Of a DNA stretch of 64,000 bases, positions 18,312-26,632 are shown piece after piece. This DNA comes from Phocicoccus schoeneichii (GTDB lineage Bacteria > Bacillota > Bacilli > Staphylococcales > Salinicoccaceae). Position 1 is the first letter of the stretch, and every line of letters begins with the position of its first letter. Below the pieces are notes generated by a model. It ran no database searches and was not told the DNA's origin. It was given only the letters and a program-made list of their open reading frames with translations. The DNA lies in assembly GCF_014635565.1 (NCBI RefSeq), contig NZ_BMDB01000002.1:1-64000 (forward strand). Reading direction: 5' to 3'. Position numbers and translations under genes: made by a program.

Positions 18312-19475
18312 TCATCCTTTATTTTTAATATTCATCCATGGAATCGCTAAGAGAAACCATAAATGCCTCCAATGCAGAGTGTCTACAAAAAAACTATTAA
18401 AAATTATCCCAATAATACATATCGTTACTAATTTATAAAATTCTCTATATTTTTCTGGTGCTTGTCTACTTATTACAAGACTCCGTAGGAGCGTGGTAAT
18501 TAAAAATAATATAATGATAAGACCACCAATAAACCCATTTTCAGTAAATACTCTGATATATAAACTGTGTGTGGATTGTTTTAAAAACTCTTCTGACTGC
18601 CCAGGACCAAAGCCTAGAGGATATAATTCTAAGTAATCTATTGCTTTTTGTTGTTCGCTAAAACGATCTTCGTCGTATGTTTGAAGAGAAGTTCTACGAT
18701 TAAATAGTTCTCCAGCTTCTGTATTATTTATTAAATAATTCAGAAAAGGGACTAAAATAGCAATCAAGATTATAATTAATTTTAATTTGTTTATGTATTT
18801 ACTATTAACAAATAAAATAAAAAAAGTCATTACAATAACATAATTTCCCCATGCAGCTCTTGAAAAGCTGAGCAATACGCCAGTCGTTAATATAATATAA
18901 GTTAATATTAATATTATAGTTTTAAATATGGTTATATTTTTTTTCGAACTGCGCCAGAGGACATATCCTGCAGGGGGAATTAAAAAAGGACCAAAAACAT
19001 TTGGATCCTTAAAAAAACTTTTTATACGTGCAGACCCATATAATAAAAAATCTAATGATTCAATTTTAGAAAAATAAGCAACAATTCCTATAACAGAAAC
19101 AACTACTGCTGTAAGTGTGTATGCGTTAAATATTGTAAGTAAACTCCTGATATCTAAATACGATAAAATTCCTACATACCCTAACCACATAACTATGCAG
19201 TACATTGTAATCGAAAAAAACAGAAAGGCAGTAGAAATGTCTTTTATAAAAAATAAAGAAATTAAATTCGTGATTATATAAGAAACCATCAAAAAAATAG
19301 GTAAAAAATGAGAATCATAATATCGATATGTTCTAAAAATTAAAGAAATTAGTAATAATAAAATAATTAATAAGTCATAAGGTGAAGGTTCTATAAAAAC
19401 TATTGAACTAGCCAAAGTAATTAAAAACAAAAATGTGTTCATATATTTTTGTTTTGTATTATTTGTTTTCAACAA
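18312..19475 (-). CDS. O-antigen polymerase/ligase family protein (Wzy-like)
   Basis: Polytopic membrane protein with about 10-12 segments and a larger outside loop near residues 250-310 containing GFGPGQSEEFLKQSTHSLY, which resembles the H-containing periplasmic loop of Wzy_C proteins. It would polymerise repeat units outside the membrane. The start is placed at TTG 19475, 5 nt after AAGAGGTGA; a GTG at 19484 lies inside that ribosome site. Position between chain-length and GT genes supports Wzy. Confidence 0.78.
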   Translation of the reverse strand: MLKTNNTKQKYMNTFLFLITLASSIVFIEPSPYDLLIILLLLISLIFRTYRYYDSHFLPIFLMVSYIITNLISLFFIKDISTAFLFFSITMYCIVMWLGYVGILSYLDIRSLLTIFNAYTLTAVVVSVIGIVAYFSKIESLDFLLYGSARIKSFFKDPNVFGPFLIPPAGYVLWRSSKKNITIFKTIILILTYIILTTGVLLSFSRAAWGNYVIVMTFFILFVNSKYINKLKLIIILIAILVPFLNYLINNTEAGELFNRRTSLQTYDEDRFSEQQKAIDYLELYPLGFGPGQSEEFLKQSTHSLYIRVFTENGFIGGLIIILFLITTLLRSLVISRQAPEKYREFYKLVTICIIGIIFNSFFVDTLHWRHLWFLLAIPWMNIKNKG

Positions 19476-19498
19476 GACCTTCACCTCTTATAATTTTT

Positions 19499-20095
19499 TT
19501 ATAAATTTTTATAGATTAATGATATTCTAACAAGAACAACTAAAACTAACCCAATTAGATAAGCTACGGCCGTGTTAAATAAGATATTCGGTGAGATTGG
19601 TTTAGCGTTTTTAGACACTCGTGCTTCTGTCATTATTTTTATATTATCTATCCCCATTACTTTAGGAATTTCTTCTTTTACAGTTTCTGCATATAAGTTG
19701 ACCATTTCAACAGCTTTTTTATGAGAATCAGATTCCATAACCAATCCAATGATTTGACTATTAGAATGGGTGATTACTTTTAACCCTTTTCTTAATTGAC
19801 TTTCCTTGTACTCATTTTCACTATTTTCACTAGCCGTTTCTAGAACTTTTGAGCTTTTAATAATCCCCTCATATGTTGGAATTAATCTTAAATTTGTATC
19901 TACATCTAATGGATTTTCACTATCTTGTTGAACAGTGTTTACTAATAATTCGGCTTTAGATGAATATATTGGGGTAATATAATACTTACTGAAAAGAAAA
20001 CCAATCGCTCCAAATAGTAGTGGAATAAAAATTAAGTATAGCCATCCTTTTTTAAGAGATCTCAGAATATCTTTTAGTTGAATTTCTTTTTCCAT
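19499..20095 (-). CDS. Chain-length determinant / CapA-like Wzz protein
   Basis: A 198-residue membrane protein with two transmembrane segments (about 20-40 and 170-190) flanking an extracytoplasmic domain: the Gram-positive CapA/Wzz architecture that activates a tyrosine kinase and sets chain length. ATG 20095 follows AAGGAGAGTG with good spacing. A CapB-type tyrosine kinase and CapC/Wzb phosphatase would be expected next to it but are absent here. Confidence 0.85.
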   Translation of the reverse strand: MEKEIQLKDILRSLKKGWLYLIFIPLLFGAIGFLFSKYYITPIYSSKAELLVNTVQQDSENPLDVDTNLRLIPTYEGIIKSSKVLETASENSENEYKESQLRKGLKVITHSNSQIIGLVMESDSHKKAVEMVNLYAETVKEEIPKVMGIDNIKIMTEARVSKNAKPISPNILFNTAVAYLIGLVLVVLVRISLIYKNL

Positions 20096-20109
20096 TTTAG
20101 TCACTCTCC

Positions 20110-20724
20110 TTAATAACTATCTTTACTCATTACCACTTTCCAAAATGTTTTAAATAAAATTTTAAAATCTAATGTAAAAGATACATTCTCTACATATGTA
20201 TTATCCCACTTTATTTTCTCGCCATGTGTAATAGATGATCGTCCGTTAATTTGAGCAAGCCCTGATAAACCTGGTTTTACCTTTAGTCTGTTGTTTTGAT
20301 TTTGGTTATAATACCGAGTAAATTCTGGCACTTCTGGTCTTGGTCCAATAAAACTCATATCTCCTTTTATAACATTAATTAATTGTGGAAGTTCATCTAA
20401 ACTCGTTTTTCTTAAAAAATAACTTAATTTTGTTATTCCTTTAGGACTACTTGTTTCATATATAAAATCATCTGGTATTCCATTAGTCCACTCTCTATTT
20501 ACATTGGGGTGATTATTGTGAGTTAAGGGCATACTCCTAAATTTCCACATATTAAATATTTTTCCATTTTTACCCACCCTTTTTTGTTTAAAAAAAATAG
20601 GCCAACCACTATCTAGAAAAATAAATATCCCGATAATTAAAAAAACAGGAGTCATTAGTACAATAAGTATTACACTAAAAATAATATCTAGTGCCGATTT
20701 AATTTGTAAATATTTCAATTTCAT
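20110..20724 (-). CDS. Undecaprenyl-phosphate sugar-1-phosphate transferase (priming enzyme)
   Basis: Transfers the first sugar-1-phosphate to undecaprenyl phosphate. The 204 residues contain one N-terminal hydrophobic segment and the bacterial sugar transferase signatures KFRSM, LRKTSLDELPQLINV, GDMSFIGPRPEVPEF and KPGLSGLAQINGRS. ATG 20724 is preferred over a TTG at 20784: the TTG is the -35 box of a good promoter, while AGGGAAGG sits just before 20724. First gene of the leftward polysaccharide operon. Confidence 0.88.
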   Translation of the reverse strand: MKLKYLQIKSALDIIFSVILIVLMTPVFLIIGIFIFLDSGWPIFFKQKRVGKNGKIFNMWKFRSMPLTHNNHPNVNREWTNGIPDDFIYETSSPKGITKLSYFLRKTSLDELPQLINVIKGDMSFIGPRPEVPEFTRYYNQNQNNRLKVKPGLSGLAQINGRSSITHGEKIKWDNTYVENVSFTLDFKILFKTFWKVVMSKDSY

Positions 20725-20755
20725 TGCCTTCCCTACATATTTTTTACCTTTACTT

Positions 20756-20784
20756 AATATGCCATCTTCGGTGTTAACTGTCAA
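20756..20784 (-). promoter_or_regulatory. Promoter of the polysaccharide operon
   Basis: TTGACA at 20784-20779 and CATATT at 20761-20756, spacer 17 bp, with a short leader to the ATG at 20724. No other promoter this good is seen inside the operon. Confidence 0.6.
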
Positions 20785-20816
20785 CTTTTAAATTCTTTCA
20801 ACTAATAAAATGCTTA

Positions 20817-20918
20817 TTAGACAAAAATTTAAATAAAGCAGAAAATGATTATTATCAACTGCCTTTATTTAATGAGGAATTTAAAATTTTTGATAAGAAA
20901 AAATTAAAAAAACTTTAA
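20817..20918 (+). pseudogene. 3' remnant of an unknown gene
   Basis: An open segment of 33 codons ending in TAA (lysine-rich: YYQLPLFNEEFKIFDKKK...) without start or ribosome site. It marks the left edge of the accessory region. The stretch 20919-21064 shows nothing else that I can support. Confidence 0.25.
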
Positions 20919-21187
20919 AGTTATATAAAGCATACTTTAATAGAGCCTAATATTAATTTATTAAGTTTACAGCTGTTTGATATTTTTGAGAATACTCTCT
21001 CTGTATCCTAGTTAATTATTTTTAATTTTTAAAAATGTTCACTTACAAGAAAAGATACTACTCGTTATTTAAAATAAACTTTTGCTTGTGAAGATTTTTT
21101 TGCGATAATTACTGTTGTCATGATATCATCCTCTTTCCATTCAAATAAAAAAGAGGATAAAATAATGACTTCTATCCTCGTCGTTTC

Positions 21188-21893
21188 TTATTGTTTGTCT
21201 TCTTTATTCATATTCCATGTCACGGTGGCGTCGTAACTGACTTTTTCTTTATATTTGGTAACAAGTGTCCCCACTTGTGTTGTGTTTAATAACGTTTGGT
21301 CTTCTTTTAAAAAGGGGTTATGGTAGTATTATGCTTCAAATGCGTCTCGCGTTTTAATCGAGTACGTTCCTGCGTTGTGATGAATGAATACATAATCATT
21401 CACATTTTCTTCACTATACTTCTCGCTAAACGTTTATAATGTACTAGAAAACTTACTGACTTCTTCTTTGATTCCTAACATAGTAACATATTTTTGTGTG
21501 GGATTTTCTATTTATTCTTGAACCTCTTGATTTAAATAAGTATTCTCATGAACGTGTTTGGAATTAAATGCTTCAATGCGTGCACTCTGTAACTCATTTT
21601 TACTAATATATTCTATTTGAACATCAACACCGTGAATTAATTGTTCACTCGTTTTTTTTTATGTTTCCAAATGCTTTTTATAACTTTTCGGGGTTCGCTT
21701 CTAGTAAATGATTGATCCACTGATTTACATAATCGAGCGAATAGTAAGACGATACGACATGCGCTATCATTTCTGCTTCCATCTCCTTAATATGAATGGA
21801 AGAATAGGTATCTACGCCATGAAGATGGTAATGTGCTAACTCATGAAAAGTCACTCTTATTTTTTCCGTTTCTGTAGCATTATCTATTGACAC
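21188..21893 (-). pseudogene. Decayed LtrC/ArdC-like zinc metallopeptidase gene of a plasmid or ICE
   Basis: The first 71 codons (21893-21678) keep a zinc peptidase motif VTFHELAHYHLHG and EMEAEMIAHVVSSYY, typical of the peptidase part of LtrC/ArdC-like proteins on Gram-positive conjugative plasmids. Downstream on the same strand the coding trace continues in changing frames with several stops (for example the trace NTTQVGTLVTKYKEKVSYDA) down to NKEDKQ at 21188. A further 18-codon ORF with its own ribosome site (21121-21065) follows. The start of the protein is missing too, so this is a relic. Confidence 0.65.
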
Positions 21894-22001
21894 ATATTAT
21901 CTATACGTATATTTTCCGTAAAATTTTTAATAAGTTAATATAACGGTCGTTTTTTGTAGTATTATATAAATAACAAGTTAAATTTTTTAAAGGAGTTTTA
22001 T

Positions 22002-22529
22002 ATGAATCAAAATGTTAGTGATAAAGTTAAATTTAAAGCGAGTGATATAATATATATTGTTAGTATATTTATGTTTCTATATCCTTTTGTTTTAGCTACT
22101 CCTCATCTTATATCCTTAATGATTACAGCAGTAAAACCGGACATTGGAACTATTTACCTCACTTTCTGGTATATATTTAGTTATTCATGGATTATAGGAT
22201 TATTTATTTTTGTTATTGGATTGTTAGTTTCTTCAAAAATAAAAATTAATAAAAATATTATTTGTCTACTAATTGAAGGGGTCTTAGTATTAATTGCTCC
22301 ATTCATAGGTAAATGGATATTGATTCATATCTCATCATATTTATTATATGGTTTGTTAATATTCATTATTTTTCCTGGGCTTTTTAGCGGACATTTAAGT
22401 TACTATATAATTTTGAATAAAAAATTTGTTATTGAAAATAGGAAAGAGATTTTTGTGAGCCTTATTACCTTCATTTTAGGAAATTTTACATTAGCAAAAT
22501 CTATAGCTTCAATTTTACAGATAAAATAA
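22002..22529 (+). CDS. Small polytopic membrane protein, unknown function
   Basis: A 175-residue protein with about five hydrophobic segments (roughly 14-40, 50-75, 82-105, 108-132, 145-170) and no motif that I recognise. ATG follows AAGGAG with ideal spacing, so it is likely expressed. It lies between a decayed plasmid gene and the first structured repeat. The extended left flank of repeat copies 1 and 3 (22527-22590 and 38416-38482) starts at this gene's stop codon. Confidence 0.6.
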   Translation: MNQNVSDKVKFKASDIIYIVSIFMFLYPFVLATPHLISLMITAVKPDIGTIYLTFWYIFSYSWIIGLFIFVIGLLVSSKIKINKNIICLLIEGVLVLIAPFIGKWILIHISSYLLYGLLIFIIFPGLFSGHLSYYIILNKKFVIENRKEIFVSLITFILGNFTLAKSIASILQIK

Positions 22530-22906
22530 TTTTAAAAGCTAAATGACCTATGTCAAAAAATTATAGTTATTTAACTTAATACTTCGATGGTAGCACTCCT
22601 AACGGAGTGCTTTTATTATGCTCCATCATCTGACATCAATGACTACAAAGCAGTATTGAATAAAATCAGGTTCAGTCGTGTGAAATGCAAAGCATTTCGT
22701 TTTCTCACACTCCATTTCGCTAAGTAGTTATTTGTTTTGATGCTGACACTAATCTATTTTGCGCTAGCAACGCAAGGGTAAACATGCAGTTGATCCTAAC
22801 TCGCACACTCATAAGGATAACTAGCCCTTGCATCACACTTAAAATAGCTTAAATACGTGTCACAAAACAAAATACCTACTGCTTCACTACGGTGAGTGTA
22901 GTAGAA
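22530..22906 (+). repeat. Structured repeat copy 1: terminator plus 200-nt imperfect palindrome with embedded promoter
   Basis: Contains a hairpin AGCACTCC/GGAGTGCT with T tail (22592-22615), a small hairpin GAAATGC-AAA-GCATTTC, then a long imperfect palindrome about 22705-22902. The palindrome pairs CACACTC/GAGTG, TTTGTTTTG/CAAAACAAA, TGACAC/GTGTCA, CTATTTT/AAAATAG, GCAAGGG/CCCTTGC and ATCCT/AGGAT in nested order. The 3' arm carries TTGCAT (22828-22833)-16-TAAATA (22850-22855). It precedes two small acidic genes. Related copies are at 23.6 kb and, inverted, 38.1 kb. Confidence 0.85.
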
Positions 22907-22927
22907 AAAAAGAAAGAAGGAATTCAA

Positions 22928-23110
22928 ATGGAACATGTAGATGAAGTTTTATTTAGTATAACAGCAGGAGATGTAGATTTCGTATTTGAAACAGAATTTC
23001 CAGAAGTATCAGAAGAACAAAGAGAATCAATCAAAAAAAGATTATCTCAAGGGTTATATAGTGAATGGATAGAAGATGTTAAAGAATTTATAGACTATGA
23101 ACTGAATTAA
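22928..23110 (+). CDS. Very acidic 60-residue protein behind structured repeat 1
   Basis: No family recognised. By hand count it has 17 Asp/Glu and 5 Lys/Arg in 60 residues (net about -12), with an alternating acidic pattern such as GDVDFVFETEFPEVSEEQRE. That composition is seen in DNA-mimic antirestriction proteins, but also in many small proteins. ATG 22928 is used because AGAAGGA precedes it by about 6 nt; earlier in-frame codons fall within the repeat. The repeat's embedded promoter ends about 70 nt upstream. Confidence 0.6.
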   Translation: MEHVDEVLFSITAGDVDFVFETEFPEVSEEQRESIKKRLSQGLYSEWIEDVKEFIDYELN

Positions 23111-23166
23111 TAACCATATAGAAGGTACAATATGTACCTTCTATATTAAAAAGTGGGGGAGATATT

Positions 23167-23499
23167 ATGATTAGAATTTATGAAAATTATGGAAAAACAG
23201 ATATATTTGTAGTAAATCAGGAACAGGTTAAAGAGCTTATTAGTAAGTTGGAAACGAGGTTCAATAAAAATGATTTAAATAGATTTATATGTAAAGAAGA
23301 TGATATGTGGATAGCAATTGATAATAGTACAGCAGATGCTTTTGTAGAAGAATATGATTCACTAGAAGAAGCTTTTCAATATTTACTTTTTGATGATGAG
23401 TATAGTCTTACTGAAATTGAAGAAAAAGAAATCAGTAATTGGATTTGTAATTATGAAACAAAATCTAAGATTTGTTCTTTAATCGGTTATAATGTATAA
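23167..23499 (+). CDS. Acidic 110-residue protein, unknown
   Basis: No recognised family. Contains about 24 Asp/Glu and 11 Lys/Arg (net about -13), with the segment EYDSLEEAFQYLLFDDEYSL in its middle. GGGGGAGA precedes the ATG. It follows the 60-residue acidic gene by 56 nt with no terminator between, so both can be read from the promoter in repeat 1; the terminator at the head of repeat 2 lies downstream. A role in protecting incoming mobile DNA is an inference from context and charge. Confidence 0.6.
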   Translation: MIRIYENYGKTDIFVVNQEQVKELISKLETRFNKNDLNRFICKEDDMWIAIDNSTADAFVEEYDSLEEAFQYLLFDDEYSLTEIEEKEISNWICNYETKSKICSLIGYNV

Positions 23500-23604
23500 G
23501 GTATAACTTATACATTATAACCTTCTATTATGAGTGGAAGTGTCCTAACGACACTTCCATAATCATCAGTATCTTCAAAAAAATATATTGATGATTATTA
23601 TATT

Positions 23605-23945
23605 AATTAAACGTAAGCACTCCTAACGGAGTACTTTTTATTATGCTCCTTCATCTGACATCAATGACTACAAAGCAGCATTGAACAAGATCAGATTCAG
23701 TCGAGTGAAACGCAAAGCGTTTCGTTTCCTCACACTCCATTTCGCTAAGTAGTTATTTGTTTTGATTCTGACACTAATCTATTTTGCGTTAGCAACGCAA
23801 GGGTAAACATGCAGTTGATCCTAACTCGTATACTCATAAGGATAACTAGCCCTTGCATCACACTTAAAATAGATTAAATACGTGTCACAAAACAAAATTC
23901 CTACTGCTTCATTTCAGTGAGTGTAGTAGAAAAAAGGACTGGTAG
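23605..23945 (+). repeat. Structured repeat copy 2
   Basis: Same architecture as copy 1: terminator-like hairpin at 23616-23640, small hairpin GAAACGC-AAA-GCGTTTC (a T-A to C-G compensatory change relative to copy 1), and a long imperfect palindrome 23731-23926. The embedded promoter is TTGCAT (23853-23858)-16-TAAATA (23875-23880). The TAAATA falls at an unpaired bulge between the AAAATAGATTA/TAATCTATTTT and GTGTCA/TGACAC stems. It ends at the start of the next small gene. Confidence 0.85.
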
Positions 23946-23947
23946 AC

Positions 23948-24286
23948 ATGAGAAAAATATTTGTAGAAGAATTATCACAGAAAAGTAAAGATTTATTTAC
24001 ACACTTAGCTAAGCAGTTTTCAAAAGAAAATAACGTAAATTTAGATGAGTTGCTTGATGGATTAGAAAGTAGAATAAGTGATTTACAGCATGATTCAGAA
24101 AATGCTTTAGGATTTAGAATCTGTGAAAACCCAGAATGTAGAGAACTTTTTAATGATGGATATATGATGGAAGATAACTGTGAGAACTATTGTTCAAGAG
24201 AATGTGCTGAAAAAATATATCCAGAAATTGTAGAAGAAGATTATGGTACAGACACAATTTTTTGGACAGAATGGCAACCAGAATAA
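23948..24286 (+). CDS. Small acidic protein with a zinc-ribbon-like cysteine cluster
   Basis: A 112-residue protein. The N-terminal 50 residues are helical; residues 58-85 hold CENPECRELF and CENYCSRECAEK, a Cys arrangement like a small treble-clef/zinc ribbon. The C-terminus is acidic (EIVEEDYGTDTIFWTEWQPE). It starts 68 nt after the repeat's -10 box. A near-identical but frameshifted copy lies inverted at 37.75-38.08 kb behind repeat copy 3, so repeat plus gene moved or were duplicated as a unit. Function unknown. Confidence 0.7.
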   Translation: MRKIFVEELSQKSKDLFTHLAKQFSKENNVNLDELLDGLESRISDLQHDSENALGFRICENPECRELFNDGYMMEDNCENYCSRECAEKIYPEIVEEDYGTDTIFWTEWQPE

Positions 24287-24350
24287 TATGCAATAAGGTA
24301 TATAATGTATAACAAATAATATTAATCATATCGCAAAAGGAGAAATTAAC

Positions 24351-24626
24351 ATGAACATTAGTAAATCAGAAATCAAAGCAGTAGTAACTAACTTATTCGA
24401 CAACGCATTAGAAGGAACAAACACACACCAAATCATTGGTAACGTAGATATTGAAGTACTTCCAAAAAGTTCTAAAGACCGTGTAGACGTCTTTATTGCT
24501 AAAGCAGATGAAGGCACAACTAACTTTTACGACAGACCACAAGATGCATTGTTAGCAAGAATGGAATACTTAGGAAGCGAAAAACGCTACAATGAAGCAG
24601 TAGAGAGAGCGACAGAAGTTATTTAG
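24351..24626 (+). CDS. Small acidic protein, possibly truncated at its C-terminus
   Basis: A 91-residue soluble protein of unknown family (start MNISKSEIKAVVTNLFDNAL). AAAGGAG precedes the ATG, 64 nt after the zinc-ribbon gene, so it is probably in the same unit. The stop codon TAG overlaps the first base of the left inverted repeat of the ISL3-type transposon, so the native C-terminus may have been lost on insertion. Confidence 0.6.
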   Translation: MNISKSEIKAVVTNLFDNALEGTNTHQIIGNVDIEVLPKSSKDRVDVFIAKADEGTTNFYDRPQDALLARMEYLGSEKRYNEAVERATEVI

Positions 24627-24802
24627 GGTATTCGGATTATCGTGTGGAACTCCCCAAATAAATAGATAATGTTTATCTTATCGTAAATCGGATAATAGTG
24701 TGGAATTATTACAAACCCTCCTAATTGCTCACAAAAAAAACTCTCCATTTAATAATAAGTATTTCAATACAAAATCTCTTTTCATAAAGTATCTTCTTTC
24801 TA

Positions 24803-24833
24803 TTGACTCTAACGTAACGTAATACTTTATAGT
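24803..24833 (+). promoter_or_regulatory. MerR-type promoter with 19-bp spacer
   Basis: TTGACT at 24803-24808 and TATAGT at 24828-24833 separated by 19 bp, with a partly palindromic spacer (CTAACGTAACGTAATACTT). An over-long 19-bp spacer is the hallmark of promoters activated by MerR proteins; the adjacent merR-like gene is the obvious regulator. Confidence 0.75.
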
Positions 24834-24863
24834 GGTAATTGTAATTGAAGGAGGTGCAAAGTG

Positions 24864-25637
24864 ATGGATATGAAGATAAAAGAAGTGGCAGAATTGGTTG
24901 GTGTTAGTATTCGTACACTTCATCATTATGATCAGATTGGATTGCTGACCCCAAAAGAAACCACTGATTCTGGTTATCGACTCTATTCAGAAGAAAACCT
25001 TGAAACATTACAACAAATTTTATTTTTCAAGGAACTTGGATTCACCTTAAAGGAAATTAAAAAGATTATTAACAGCCCTTCATTTAACCGACAAGAAGCA
25101 TTGATTTTACAACGAAAAATGTTGATTGAGAAACGAAATAAAGTCGATAAAATGATTAAAACCATTGATAAGACGATTAAACATATGGCGGGAGAAATAC
25201 AAATGACAAATGAAGAGAGGTTTGAGGGAATTAAATTTGGATTCAACCAATTTGAAGAAGAGGCTCGTCGCCGTTGGGGAAATCAATCTATCGATGAGAT
25301 AAACACAAAACTAAAGGGAATGTCCAAAGATGAACAAAATGATTTATCTGATAGATGGAATATGATCTTCAATAAACTTGCATGCCTTCGTGATCAATCC
25401 CCCGAATCCCAAGAGGTACAAGCAACAATTAAAGAATGGTATGACTTTTTAAATAAAAACTTTAGTAAGTACTCTCTTGATGCCTTTTATGGATTAGGTC
25501 AACTCTATATTAATGATGAACGTTTCACAAAAAATATAGATCAGTATGGTGAGGGTTTAGCAAAACTCATGAGTGAGGCGATGAAGGTCTTTACGAATAA
25601 TCAAATAAGAGGTGGTAGAAATGAAAATAATAATTGA
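24864..25637 (+). CDS. MerR family regulator with TipAS-like effector domain
   Basis: Transcription activator: N-terminal winged helix (IKEVAELVGVSIRTLHHYDQ; GLLTPKETTDSGYRLYSEEN), a coiled-coil linker of about residues 75-120, and a C-terminal roughly 130-residue TipAS/Mta-like helical domain that in relatives binds drugs. AAGGAGGTG precedes ATG 24864. The 19-bp-spacer promoter upstream indicates autoregulation. The 3' end overlaps the peptidase gene by 17 bp, so both are co-translated. Confidence 0.88.
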   Translation: MDMKIKEVAELVGVSIRTLHHYDQIGLLTPKETTDSGYRLYSEENLETLQQILFFKELGFTLKEIKKIINSPSFNRQEALILQRKMLIEKRNKVDKMIKTIDKTIKHMAGEIQMTNEERFEGIKFGFNQFEEEARRRWGNQSIDEINTKLKGMSKDEQNDLSDRWNMIFNKLACLRDQSPESQEVQATIKEWYDFLNKNFSKYSLDAFYGLGQLYINDERFTKNIDQYGEGLAKLMSEAMKVFTNNQIRGGRNENNN

Positions 25638-26517
25638 GGATACAATTGAACAATACGAAAAATTGTTTTCAATGGAAGAAGATAAAGAAAATTTTTATCG
25701 GTACTCAATGATGAAGCCCTTTGAAAAGATGTGGAATATGATTAATGTTCCATTAAAGGCTAAGCAACCTAATGGGTATGATGTAATAATGGCTACAAAT
25801 ATGCTTGGCTATCTTAATGTATCAGATACTCAAACTGGAAGACAAGCATTAGAAAGTTTAAAAGAAATTCAGGCTCTTCAAACAGCTCATAGCACCTTGA
25901 ATCATTGTATTGATTTTATTGAAAAAAATAATATAAATATTAACGCTGATGAATTGAGATTTGGTATGTATATAGCTGACCCGAAGAAGCTCGAATTACA
26001 AAAAGGTTATTGTGGTTTTGGAGGAATTCCAGGGTTTATTCAAGTATCTATTTACCCAAACTCCTATAATATTCCAAGGATTCCTGCTGTAATTGCACAT
26101 GAATTCCATCATAATATCCGTTTTTCATATTTTGATTGGGATCATGGAGACGTTACTGTTGGTGATTACTTAATTATAGAGGGTTTAGCTGAGTCATTTG
26201 CAAAAGAAATTTATGGAGAAAATCTTTTAGGACCTTGGGTTACTTCTTTTGATAAAGAGGACTTAGAATATTCAAAAGAAGTTATAAAGGATGCTTTAGA
26301 TATTAAAGGATTTGCTGAGGTCAGCAGTTATATGTTTGGTGATACCATTGCAAAGGAACAAGGCTATCAACCTGTTGGCTTATCACCATTTGCAGGTTAT
26401 GCAGTAGGCTACCAAGCAGTGCAGTCTTTCATGGAAACCAATAATGTGGGAATAGAAGAAGCTACCTTACTTGACACAGATGAAATACTAAGCAATTGTG
26501 GACTGTTTTCTAAATAA
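25621..26517 (+). CDS. DUF2268 (YjaZ-like) putative zinc protease
   Basis: A 298-residue protein with the zinc motif AHEFHHN (about residues 160-166) and a downstream glutamate in IIEGLAESFAKE, the layout of gluzincin-like DUF2268 proteins. ATG 25621 follows AGAGGTGG. No signal peptide is seen, so it is probably cytosolic. Coupling to a drug-sensing MerR regulator suggests that it is induced by the ligand; its substrate is unknown. Confidence 0.8.
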   Translation: MKIIIEDTIEQYEKLFSMEEDKENFYRYSMMKPFEKMWNMINVPLKAKQPNGYDVIMATNMLGYLNVSDTQTGRQALESLKEIQALQTAHSTLNHCIDFIEKNNININADELRFGMYIADPKKLELQKGYCGFGGIPGFIQVSIYPNSYNIPRIPAVIAHEFHHNIRFSYFDWDHGDVTVGDYLIIEGLAESFAKEIYGENLLGPWVTSFDKEDLEYSKEVIKDALDIKGFAEVSSYMFGDTIAKEQGYQPVGLSPFAGYAVGYQAVQSFMETNNVGIEEATLLDTDEILSNCGLFSK

Positions 26518-26533
26518 CCTGTTTGTACTAATG

Positions 26534-26570
26534 AAGGCATTACTGTGATAGCTAAGTAATGCCTTTCTTA
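26534..26570 (+). terminator. Terminator of the passenger operon
   Basis: A 10-bp perfect stem AAGGCATTAC/GTAATGCCTT with a 12-nt loop, then TCTTATTT. Confidence 0.75.
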
Positions 26571-26632
26571 TTTAATTGCAATTCATATGATTTTCTTATT
26601 AAATGCTCAATAAAACAAAGGAAAATGAAATA

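Noticed and set aside
20725-20784. TTG start giving 20 more residues to the priming transferase
   Set aside because: The TTG lies in a TTGACA-17-CATATT promoter and the ribosome site favours ATG 20724.
22705-22902. Long palindrome considered as a rolling-circle single-strand origin
   Set aside because: Possible in shape, but three chromosomal copies each aligned to a gene start with a conserved promoter fit a regulatory role better; not excluded.
22530-23945. Repeats considered as a CRISPR array
   Set aside because: Units are about 340-380 bp, only three in number, separated by genes and without short regular spacers.
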